From Actinomycetota bacterium (GTDB lineage: Bacteria > Actinomycetota > Actinomycetes > Nanopelagicales > Nanopelagicaceae): DNA of 10,044 nt. A program made the position numbers and the translations under genes. Every line of letters starts with the position of its first letter. Position 1 is the first letter of the stretch. The notes below the pieces were generated by a model. That model was not told the DNA's origin and searched no databases. It saw only the letters and a program-made list of their open reading frames with translations. Positions 1 through 5,312 of this stretch are shown here, piece by piece. Where the stretch lies: assembly GCA_947380835.1 (NCBI GenBank), contig CANCSL010000039.1, positions 1-10,044 of the forward strand, read 5' to 3'.

Positions 1-75
1 GGAATTCTCTTCCTCATCCTCGCACTCCTTGGCTACTTGCACCTTCGTCGCACGGATGAAAGCGCGGCGATATAG
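1..75 (+). CDS. C-terminal end of a membrane protein (partial, 5' end outside window)
   Basis: Reading frame 1 is open from the first base to a TAG at 73-75 and encodes 24 residues. They begin GILFLILALLGYLHLRR and end in a short polar tail (TDESAAI). A run of about 13 hydrophobic residues followed by HLRR is what a last membrane helix with a positively charged cytoplasmic end looks like, as in many transporters. A hairpin terminator follows 20 bases after the stop, which supports this being a real gene end. The family cannot be identified from so short a piece; a transporter of the major facilitator type is only one possibility. Confidence 0.6.
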   Translation, partial: GILFLILALLGYLHLRRTDESAAI

Positions 76-95
76 CCCTCATCTCTCCGTGAGGG
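76..95 (+). other. Small hairpin just after the stop codon, next to the terminator
   Basis: CCCTCA (76-81) and TGAGGG (90-95) are perfect inverted repeats with an 8-base loop. The hairpin starts on the base after the TAG stop and ends on the base before the main terminator stem. It could be a second stem that helps protect the mRNA 3' end, or a chance dyad. Confidence 0.45.
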
Positions 96-128
96 AAAGG
101 CCCCGCCAGATTTTTGACGGGGCCTTTT
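96..128 (+). terminator. Strong intrinsic terminator, probably working on both strands
   Basis: AAAGGCCCCG (96-105) pairs perfectly with CGGGGCCTTT (118-127) around a 12-base loop and runs into TTTT (125-128). It ends the plus-strand gene at 1-75. On the minus strand the A-rich left arm supplies a short T tract, so the same stem could also stop transcripts of ino1, which ends 41 bases away at 169. Confidence 0.85.
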
Positions 129-168
129 ATCTGCTCGAATACTTTGAACTAATTTGTTTTAGAAACGA

Positions 169-1260
169 TTAACGCTCGATCTCGCCAGTGATGAATTGCT
201 CAACACGATTGAATGCAGTCTCATCTGAATATTGCTCTGGCGGTGACTTCATAAAGTAACTTGATGGTGAGAGCAATGGGCCACCGATACCACGATCTAA
301 TGCAATCTTGGCACAACGCAAAGCATCAATAATGACACCAGCAGAGTTCGGTGAATCCCAAACTTCAAGCTTGTATTCAAGATTCAGCGGAACGTCACCG
401 AACGCCCGTCCTTCAAGGCGAACGTAAGCCCACTTACGATCATCGAGCCATGGAATGTAATCCGATGGTCCGATGTGAACGTTGCGGGCTCCCATATCGT
501 GATCGAGCTGCGAAGTCACAGATTGAGTTTTGGAAATCTTTTTGGACTCCAGACGATCACGTTCAAGCATGTTCTTGAAGTCCATGTTTCCACCGACGTT
601 AAGTTGGTAGGTGCGATCCAAGTGGACGCCTCGATCTTGGAAGAGTTTTGCCATGATGCGGTGCGTGATAGTTGCGCCAACCTGAGATTTGATATCGTCT
701 CCGACAATCGGCAATCCAGCGGCGGTAAATTTCGCAGCCCAGACTGGATCTGATGCAATAAAGACTGGAAGTGCATTGACGAATGCAACACCAGCGTCAA
801 TTGCGCATTGCGCATAGAACTTTGCGGCTTGTTCAGATCCGACCGGCAGGTAGCAGATAAGTACATCCACTTTGCGTTCCTTAAGAATCGCTACTACGTC
901 GACAGCAGGCGCATCAGACTCGGTAATAGTTTCGCGGTAGTAGCGACCAAGACCGTCAAGAGTTGTGCCGCGAGAAACGATGACACCGGTGGGAGCAACA
1001 TCTGCAAATTTGATGGTGTTGTTTTCGCTTGCCCACATAGCTTCGGCCATATCCAAACCAACTTTTTTGGCATCGACATCAAAGGCAGCAACAAAATTGA
1101 CATCACTGATGTGATACCCGCCGAGTACTGGGTGCATAAGGCCTGGAATTTCTGTATCTGGCGTTGCATCTTTGTAGTATGTGACGCCTTGTATAAGCGA
1201 GTTGGCGCAGTTACCGACGCCGATTATGGCTACTCGAATTTCGCCCTTTGTTGAGGTCAA
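169..1260 (-). CDS. ino1: Inositol-3-phosphate synthase (Ino1)
   Basis: Cytosolic NAD-dependent enzyme that converts D-glucose 6-phosphate to 1L-myo-inositol 1-phosphate. This is the first step towards phosphatidylinositol lipids and, in many actinobacteria, mycothiol. The 363-residue length fits the short actinobacterial and archaeal type rather than the roughly 500-residue eukaryotic one. The Rossmann NAD motif is near residues 14-20 (GVGNCAN). The conserved block DDIKSQVGAT is near 188-197 and is followed by the lysine-rich FKNMLERDRLESKK stretch. SAGVIIDALRCAK lies near the C-terminus, as expected for this family. The start is TTG at 1260. It is supported by GGGAG five bases upstream and by the overlap TTGA, in which the TGA stops padR. 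The gene is therefore translationally coupled to padR and probably transcribed from the padR promoter. The assignment is very secure. Confidence 0.96.
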   Translation of the reverse strand: MTSTKGEIRVAIIGVGNCANSLIQGVTYYKDATPDTEIPGLMHPVLGGYHISDVNFVAAFDVDAKKVGLDMAEAMWASENNTIKFADVAPTGVIVSRGTTLDGLGRYYRETITESDAPAVDVVAILKERKVDVLICYLPVGSEQAAKFYAQCAIDAGVAFVNALPVFIASDPVWAAKFTAAGLPIVGDDIKSQVGATITHRIMAKLFQDRGVHLDRTYQLNVGGNMDFKNMLERDRLESKKISKTQSVTSQLDHDMGARNVHIGPSDYIPWLDDRKWAYVRLEGRAFGDVPLNLEYKLEVWDSPNSAGVIIDALRCAKIALDRGIGGPLLSPSSYFMKSPPEQYSDETAFNRVEQFITGEIER

Positions 1261-1799
1261 GATGACTCCCTTTCAGTATTGATCATGTCGACGATCCAAA
1301 CAATCTCGCGTTCGGCCGATTCCAAAGAGTGGCGGCGCCACTCGACTAAATAACGATCTGAATCTTCTGGAAACTTTTCTAACTCGTTCCGCAAAATCGC
1401 GGCTTTCTCGGATAGGCGTCTATGACGACCTTCTAGGATTTGAAGCCGATTGCGTTGTGGGGTTGGTCCGAAGAATGCGAAACGAACTTCGAAGGAGTCG
1501 TCTTCCCAGCTGTCGGGGCCAGTATCTTCGGTTACGTGGTTGAAGCGGGATTTCCCGAGCGCGGTAATGTTGTAAACAATGCGAGCGCGGCGCGAAAGTC
1601 GACCGCTTTCAGCCAGGCTTTCCTCGATGAGCCCAGCTTCCAACATGCGACGCAATTGCGGGTAGAGAACCGAGAAGGAAAGAGCTCGAAACGGTCCATA
1701 GATAACGATCATGCGCTTTCGCAGTTCGTAGCCGTGAAGTGGCCCTTGAGAGAGCAGCCCAAGAAGGGCAAATTCCAAAGAATCAGCTCGCGATCTCAT
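1257..1799 (-). CDS. PadR-family transcriptional regulator upstream of ino1
   Basis: 180 residues. The N-terminal winged helix (about residues 8-85) carries the PadR hallmark LEFALLGLLSQGPLHGYELRKRM, where the GPLHGYEL turn is diagnostic. The C-terminal part from about 115 to 175 is a charged helical dimerisation region of the Vir_act_alpha_C type. The frame stays open upstream to 1940, but the ATG at 1799 is the right start: it puts the family motif at the usual distance from the N-terminus, and GGGGGTGG lies just upstream. The extra 47 codons would be read through the operator array. The stop overlaps the ino1 TTG. A PadR gene next to ino1 is also found in Mycobacterium (Rv0047c/Rv0046c, from memory). 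A role as regulator of its own operon, and so of inositol synthesis, is inference from position. The ligand is unknown. Confidence 0.9.
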   Translation of the reverse strand: MRSRADSLEFALLGLLSQGPLHGYELRKRMIVIYGPFRALSFSVLYPQLRRMLEAGLIEESLAESGRLSRRARIVYNITALGKSRFNHVTEDTGPDSWEDDSFEVRFAFFGPTPQRNRLQILEGRHRRLSEKAAILRNELEKFPEDSDRYLVEWRRHSLESAEREIVWIVDMINTERESS

Positions 1800-1844
1800 G
1801 CCCACCCCCTTTTCCGCTACCCATCGCTTTTTATATGTGCCAGC

Positions 1845-1888
1845 GATATGAATATCAGATATATCGATGCGATATATCAATTGGATAT
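1845..1888. promoter_or_regulatory. Probable PadR operator: four GATAT half-sites at 13-base steps
   Basis: GATAT occurs at 1845, 1858, 1871 and 1884, exactly 13 bases apart each time. The opposite half-site ATATC occurs at 1852, 1861 and 1874. GATATATCG (1858-1866) and CGATATATC (1870-1878) make a perfect 9-base inverted repeat around ATG. The array lies 46-89 bases upstream of the padR start, where its promoter is expected. A minus-strand TTGATA (1880-1875) inside it resembles a -35 box. On the other side it ends about 40 bases before the lysE -10 box. Autorepression of padR-ino1, with a possible effect on lysE, is inferred. Confidence 0.65.
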
Positions 1889-1927
1889 TAAACTTGGAAT
1901 TGAGCTCCGGCGCAACTTGGCTGGCCG

Positions 1928-1933
1928 TAAACT
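1928..1933 (+). promoter_or_regulatory. -10 box TAAACT of a leaderless lysE transcript
   Basis: TAAACT matches the TANNNT form of actinobacterial -10 boxes. It is followed by exactly six bases and then the ATG at 1940, which places transcription start on the A of the start codon. There is no ribosome binding site before this ATG, which fits a leaderless mRNA. I see no convincing -35 box. Confidence 0.55.
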
Positions 1934-1939
1934 CTGCCA

Positions 1940-2584
1940 ATGCTCATTCCAACACGAATTTGGGAGTACGTAGCAGCCGCGGTGGTGATCGTTCTAGCAC
2001 CTGGTCCCAGCGTGCTCTTTACTATTGCCCGAGCCATCGCCTGGGGTAGAGCCACAGCCGTGGCAACGGTCGTAGGCAACGTTTTAGGGGCATTCACGCT
2101 CTCTGTGGTGGTTGCAATAGGCCTGGGCCCCATCCTGCAGCGCTCACACCTGGCCTTTGTCGCAGTTCAATTTCTTGGGGGGGCCTATCTGGTCTATTTA
2201 GGGGTCGAAGCCATCCGCCACAGCCCTATTCATGCCGCCGATATGACCCAGCAGGGCGATGATCGCCCCAGCATGCTCAGGTCGGCACGCGACGGGTACT
2301 GGGTCGGGGCTCTCAACCCGAAGGGCATGGTCTTCTTTGCGGCGATCTTGCCCCAATTTGTGGATCGAGATCGTGGCCACGTCACCGGTCAGCTGATCCT
2401 GATGGGCGCCATCTTCTCAGCCATTGCCCTGGTCTCTGACGGTGGTTGGGGAATTCTTGCCGGCACGATTCGTAATTGGCTCGCCACAGAAATCAAGCGA
2501 TTGGTGCGCATGCGTATCGCAGGCGGTTCGGTCATGATCGCACTCGGACTCTTTACGATTATCTCGGCTATCCGTTCTAGCTAA
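1940..2584 (+). CDS. LysE/RhtB-family amino-acid exporter
   Basis: 214-residue inner-membrane protein, the usual length for this family of exporters of amino acids and related small molecules. The N-terminal APGPS (residues 20-24) is the classic PGP signature of the first helix. The conserved FLGGAYLVYLGVEAIR stretch follows the second and third hydrophobic segments. GALNPKG (residues about 123-129) matches the family NPK motif. About six hydrophobic segments can be seen. The ATG at 1940 fits a leaderless start. It diverges from padR, so the padR operator array could influence it. Three 60-base samples of this gene gave 58, 60 and 65% GC, against 52% in ino1 and 48% in the next gene, so it may have been acquired. 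It contains a run of seven G at 2177-2183, but the frame is intact. The substrate cannot be told from sequence. Confidence 0.9.
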   Translation: MLIPTRIWEYVAAAVVIVLAPGPSVLFTIARAIAWGRATAVATVVGNVLGAFTLSVVVAIGLGPILQRSHLAFVAVQFLGGAYLVYLGVEAIRHSPIHAADMTQQGDDRPSMLRSARDGYWVGALNPKGMVFFAAILPQFVDRDRGHVTGQLILMGAIFSAIALVSDGGWGILAGTIRNWLATEIKRLVRMRIAGGSVMIALGLFTIISAIRSS

Positions 2585-2609
2585 ATATTTCGACTGAATC
2601 GGCGAGGCT

Positions 2610-2630
2610 GTTGCCTATGTCAGTGGCAAC
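2610..2630. other. Hairpin after lysE without a T tract
   Basis: GTTGCC (2610-2615) pairs with GGCAAC (2625-2630) around a 9-base loop, 26 bases after the lysE stop. No T run follows, so it is not a standard intrinsic terminator. It may be a weak stop or processing site, or chance. Confidence 0.3.
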
Positions 2631-2658
2631 GGCAAGACTTCAACTCCTAAAAAAATGA

Positions 2659-2675
2659 ACACCTTAATCTGGTGT
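2659..2675 (+). promoter_or_regulatory. -10 box TAATCT framed by an ACACC/GGTGT dyad, upstream of the nuclease gene
   Basis: TAATCT (2665-2670) is a good TANNNT -10 box. It sits between the inverted repeats ACACC (2659-2663) and GGTGT (2671-2675). Transcription would begin near 2677, giving a leader of about 18 bases before the ATG at 2695. A dyad laid over a -10 box is a common operator arrangement, but five-base arms can arise by chance. Confidence 0.4.
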
Positions 2676-2694
2676 GCGAGCAAAGCAGGTTTAT

Positions 2695-3369
2695 ATGAGC
2701 AACGCACGAGCATTCATCAGTCCCAGCGACCTTACCTTCTCTTGGGATGGCTGCCACCGTTGTCTTTGGCTGTACTACAACCATCAAGTCAAAGCTCCGA
2801 ACTTCATGCCACTTGTTGCAGAACTTGCCGATATGCAAGAGCGCTATTTCATCGGCGCCAGCTCTGAACACTTACATGCCGCCATACCAGCCGGAAAAGT
2901 TCATAGCCATGGTGGATTTGTACAGTCACGTCCCATCCAAGTAGATGGCGTCGACTCCGCCTTTGCCATTCGGGGAAAATATGACCTAGTCATGGAATTT
3001 CCTGATGGAACTTACGGAGTGATCGATTGCAAATTCCAGGCGCGAGATAACGACAAGAGTGATTTCTACTCGCCGCAATTAGAAGCGTACGCTTTTGCCT
3101 TAGAAAATCCCGCCAAGGGCGAACCAAAGCAGATCTCTTCTTTAGGACTCTTGGTCTGGTCTCCAGTACGCCCTCGCGGTAATGCTGCGGTTGGTTTTGG
3201 CCTAGAGCTTAGTTGCAGTTGGTATCCGATTCAGCGCAATCCGCAAGCACTTGCTGCTCGGTTAAAGGATTTCATCGGAGTTATTTCGGCTGAAGTTCCT
3301 ACGTCTAAGCCAACGTGCGATCAATGTCGTTACATTTCAAATCGTCGAGAAATCCTAGGTAACGAGTAG
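2695..3369 (+). CDS. Small PD-(D/E)XK (RecB/Cas4-like) nuclease-fold protein with two CxxC pairs
   Basis: 224 residues. The core looks like a RecB-family nuclease. RGKYDLVME (about 93-101) supplies the first acidic residue, Asp97. VIDCKF (109-114) is the (D/E)xK motif with Asp111 and Lys113. QLEAYAFALE (128-137) matches the QxxxY helix of RecB-like enzymes. Cys20/Cys23 lie near the N-terminus (GCHRC) and Cys208/Cys211 near the C-terminus (CDQCRY). AddB and Cas4 nucleases use one N-terminal and three C-terminal cysteines for a 4Fe-4S cluster; here the split is two and two, so the metal may be iron-sulfur or zinc. The ATG at 2695 is preferred to the GTG at 2674 because the -10 box TAATCT would start transcription after that GTG; AGG lies about six bases before the ATG. 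No helicase, cas genes or toxin partner is nearby. The real substrate is unknown. Confidence 0.75.
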   Translation: MSNARAFISPSDLTFSWDGCHRCLWLYYNHQVKAPNFMPLVAELADMQERYFIGASSEHLHAAIPAGKVHSHGGFVQSRPIQVDGVDSAFAIRGKYDLVMEFPDGTYGVIDCKFQARDNDKSDFYSPQLEAYAFALENPAKGEPKQISSLGLLVWSPVRPRGNAAVGFGLELSCSWYPIQRNPQALAARLKDFIGVISAEVPTSKPTCDQCRYISNRREILGNE

Positions 3370-3379
3370 CTTTACTCGT
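3362..3379. other. Hairpin spanning the stop codons of two convergent genes
   Basis: ACGAGTA (3362-3368) pairs perfectly with TACTCGT (3373-3379) around the loop GCTT. The stem contains parts of both stop codons (TAG at 3367-3369 on plus, TAA at 3374-3372 on minus). With only two bases between the genes, this is the only structure available to mark both mRNA ends. It has no T run, so intrinsic termination here is uncertain. Confidence 0.4.
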
Positions 3380-4094
3380 CTTCGCTCTCGTCCTCTGACT
3401 CGTCCTCGGCTTTATTTTCACGTGCTTCTTTCAACAATGCAATCTTCGCTTCAGAAGCGTACATATCTACATACTCTTGACCTGAAATCGACTGAATCGT
3501 GTTCATGATGCGATCAGTGATCTCGCGCAAAAGTTTGAGGTCGTTGCTGTCGCCTTCAAAATACATTGGCTCGCCAAAAATCATTTCCACCCGACGAACC
3601 TTAGGAACTACCTGACCGGTCGGTTGAATTTCAGCGGTATTAAACATCGCAACTGGTACCACAGCAGCGCCGGACTCAATAGCTAAACGAGCAATTCCAG
3701 TTCGACCTTTGTAAAGACGGCCATCCGGAGATCGAGTTCCTTCAGGATAGATACCGATGCAGTCCCCGGCTGCGAGCAAAGTGAGCCCGGTTAATAACGC
3801 GGCTTCACTTCGGCGCCCACCGGATCTATCGACCGGAACTTGGCCAAGGGCTATGAAGGTGATTTTTTTTAGAAAACCTTTAAAACCAGGTGAAGTGAAA
3901 TATTCACTCTTCGCTAAGAAGGTTACTTTTCGGGGCACAACCAAGGGCATGAAAATAGAATCACTAAAAGAGAGGTGGTTGGAGGCGATGATGACGGGGC
4001 CGGTGTGGGCAACATTTCGCAAGCCCGTCACTTTGGGGCGGAAAAGCAAAGTCAGGATCGGAATGAGGAAAGACTTTAAAAGGCGATATGCCAC
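3372..4094 (-). CDS. 1-acyl-sn-glycerol-3-phosphate acyltransferase-like protein (PlsC family)
   Basis: 240 residues, normal for the family, acting at the cytoplasmic membrane. Motif I is NHLSFSD with catalytic His40 and Asp45 (HxxxxD). Motif II is VPVDRS at 86-91, and motif III is YPEGTRSPDG at 116-125, which binds the phosphate of the acceptor. Motif IV is VVPVAM around 145-149. The N-terminus (LLKSFLIPILTLLF) is a likely membrane-associating helix. The family transfers acyl groups to lysophosphatidate or similar acceptors; actinobacterial members can act on other lipids, so the substrate is not certain. The last twelve residues are an unusual acidic repeat, EDES EDES EDE after an Ala. The start is GTG at 4094, preceded by a near-perfect ribosome binding site. 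It converges with the nuclease gene and diverges from the hydrolase gene. A similar acyltransferase lies near fadD15 in Mycobacterium (Rv2182c, from memory). Confidence 0.92.
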   Translation of the reverse strand: MAYRLLKSFLIPILTLLFRPKVTGLRNVAHTGPVIIASNHLSFSDSIFMPLVVPRKVTFLAKSEYFTSPGFKGFLKKITFIALGQVPVDRSGGRRSEAALLTGLTLLAAGDCIGIYPEGTRSPDGRLYKGRTGIARLAIESGAAVVPVAMFNTAEIQPTGQVVPKVRRVEMIFGEPMYFEGDSNDLKLLREITDRIMNTIQSISGQEYVDMYASEAKIALLKEARENKAEDESEDESEDE

Positions 4095-4097
4095 GAC

Positions 4098-4105
4098 TCA
4101 CCTCC
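4098..4105 (-). promoter_or_regulatory. Near-perfect ribosome binding site GGAGGTGA for the acyltransferase
   Basis: On the minus strand GGAGGTGA lies three bases before the GTG at 4094. It matches the end of 16S rRNA over eight bases and fixes the GTG start. It is the strongest ribosome binding site in the window, in contrast to the genes that seem leaderless. Confidence 0.8.
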
Positions 4106-4118
4106 GAAGCTCCTTGAA

Positions 4119-4173
4119 GCGACAACTTCCTGAAGTCGCGAAATTACAGAACATAATTTAGGGGTTATTCCCC
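4119..4173. other. Two small dyads in the divergent acyltransferase/hydrolase promoter region
   Basis: GCGAC (4119-4123) and GTCGC (4135-4139) flank an inner dyad ACTTC-CT-GAAGT (4125-4136). Further on, GGGG (4161-4164) and CCCC (4170-4173) enclose TTATT. AT-rich stretches between them offer -10 candidates: CATAAT (4152-4157) on plus and TATGTT (4155-4150) on minus. These could be operators or leader hairpins; the evidence is only their symmetry and position. Confidence 0.3.
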
Positions 4174-4194
4174 CATATGTGACACCATCTGAAG

Positions 4195-5310
4195 GTGACC
4201 GACATCCCAAACTCCGAAAGTTTGAGCCTTTCGGGCGGCAAAATCGGGGTATTGGTCCTACACGGCTTCACCGGCTCCCCTGCATCGATCGCGCCCTGGG
4301 CGCAAGGGTTCCATTCGGCCGGCTTTACGGTCCGCGCTCCCCGTCTGCCTGGCCATGGCACGCGTTGGGAGGATCTCAATGAAACCACTTGGGAAGATTG
4401 GTTCAGAAGTGCAGAGCAAGAATTCCTTACCTTGAAGCAAACGTGCACAAAAGTTTTTGTTGCTGGCTTCTCCATGGGCGGTGCTTTAGCACTTCGATTG
4501 GCAGAGATTCGCGGATCAGAAATGGAGGGTCTGATCGTCCTTAATCCTTCAATTTACGATGAGCGCAAGTTCTTTCGCCTTCTGCCTGTGCTTCAACATA
4601 TCTTGCCCTCTCTTAAATCAAGCGGCAGTGACATCTCTATCGCTAATGCGCCCCGCCACAGTTACGGCCGAATTCCGCTTCGTGCTTTGAACTCGTTGCG
4701 AAAATTCTGGAGAATTGTTGAGGACGACCTACATTTGGTCGACACCCCATTAATGGTGGGCTATTCCATAAACGATCACGTTGTTCACCCAGCAAACAGT
4801 GAGACCGTGATCGATAACGTCTACTCGGTAGATATACGTGAAATAATTTTCGAAAAATCATTTCACAATGTTGCCCTGGACGTTGAATCTGATGCCCTCG
4901 TCGAAGAAAGCGTTGAATTCATTCATGACGTGCTGACTGGAGAATTAGCAAGATCAGGAGATGAAGATGAACGAGACCTCATCGACGCCGAATTTAGTGC
5001 CATAGTCTCGGGTCTCTCCCTCGACGAGTCTGCTCCAACCACTTTCGTGGATGATCTGGATGCCCTCGAAGAACAAGACAAATTTCGCCAACCTGATCCA
5101 ACCATCCCCCCTCCTGATCAAATCCAACGCGCTGGCCTTGCCGGACTTATCGGAGGAGTTATTTATCTTTTTGTGCATTTAGTCTTTCACTTTGATTTCT
5201 TGGGATTGGGACCATGGCCCGGGATCATTGCATTCCTCACAGGTATAGGAATTTATGTGTGGCGAACCGCAAGACCAGAGGATGATTTTGATGATGGAGC
5301 TATTGTTTAA
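4195..5310 (+). CDS. Alpha/beta hydrolase (carboxylesterase-like) with acidic linker and C-terminal membrane hairpin
   Basis: 371 residues. Residues 1 to about 245 are an alpha/beta hydrolase like the small carboxylesterase/monoglyceride lipase group. LHGFTGSP (22-29) forms the oxyanion region, GFSMGG (91-96) the nucleophile elbow with Ser93, and Asp194 (YSINDHVV) and His224 (SFHNVALD) complete the triad. A linker of about 65 residues (250-310) is very acidic and probably disordered. Two hydrophobic segments follow (about 313-333 and 340-357), separated by a GLGPWPG turn, then an acidic tail. The catalytic domain should be cytoplasmic and tethered to the membrane, since there is no signal peptide. 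Typical carboxylesterases end near 250 residues, so the tail is extra. Start choice is uncertain: GTG at 4195 gives the natural N-terminus, but no clear ribosome binding site precedes it. The next gene starts two bases after the stop. The substrate is unknown; esters or acylglycerols are plausible. Confidence 0.88.
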   Translation: MTDIPNSESLSLSGGKIGVLVLHGFTGSPASIAPWAQGFHSAGFTVRAPRLPGHGTRWEDLNETTWEDWFRSAEQEFLTLKQTCTKVFVAGFSMGGALALRLAEIRGSEMEGLIVLNPSIYDERKFFRLLPVLQHILPSLKSSGSDISIANAPRHSYGRIPLRALNSLRKFWRIVEDDLHLVDTPLMVGYSINDHVVHPANSETVIDNVYSVDIREIIFEKSFHNVALDVESDALVEESVEFIHDVLTGELARSGDEDERDLIDAEFSAIVSGLSLDESAPTTFVDDLDALEEQDKFRQPDPTIPPPDQIQRAGLAGLIGGVIYLFVHLVFHFDFLGLGPWPGIIAFLTGIGIYVWRTARPEDDFDDGAIV

Positions 5311-5312
5311 TC

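Noticed and set aside
808..1254. Long open frame antisense to ino1, and the other long shadow frames over known genes (for example 3757-4161 and 1440-1973)
   Set aside because: They lie opposite strongly conserved genes, show no recognisable domains, and are explained by codon bias of the real gene on the other strand.
1800..1940. An N-terminal extension of PadR by 47 codons, from an in-frame start at 1940
   Set aside because: The extension runs through the GATAT array and promoter region, has no family similarity, and a better ATG with a purine-rich ribosome binding site lies at 1799.
2674..2694. GTG start for the nuclease gene, seven codons earlier
   Set aside because: It lies only three bases after the TAATCT -10 box, before the likely transcription start, and has no ribosome binding site.
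2584..2694. Small RNA or riboswitch in the 110-base gap before the nuclease gene
   Set aside because: Only one short hairpin and a -10-like box are present; nothing resembles a known riboswitch or a conserved RNA fold.
2695..3369. The nuclease gene as a Cas4 or the start of a CRISPR/defence island
   Set aside because: There are no direct repeats, cas genes, toxin or helicase nearby, and the flanking genes are ordinary metabolic ones; the cysteine pattern also differs from Cas4.
3863..3870. Run of eight T (A8 on the coding strand) in the acyltransferase gene as a programmed frameshift or internal terminator
   Set aside because: The reading frame encodes an intact PlsC domain across it, no stem precedes the T run, and no alternative-frame product of interest results.
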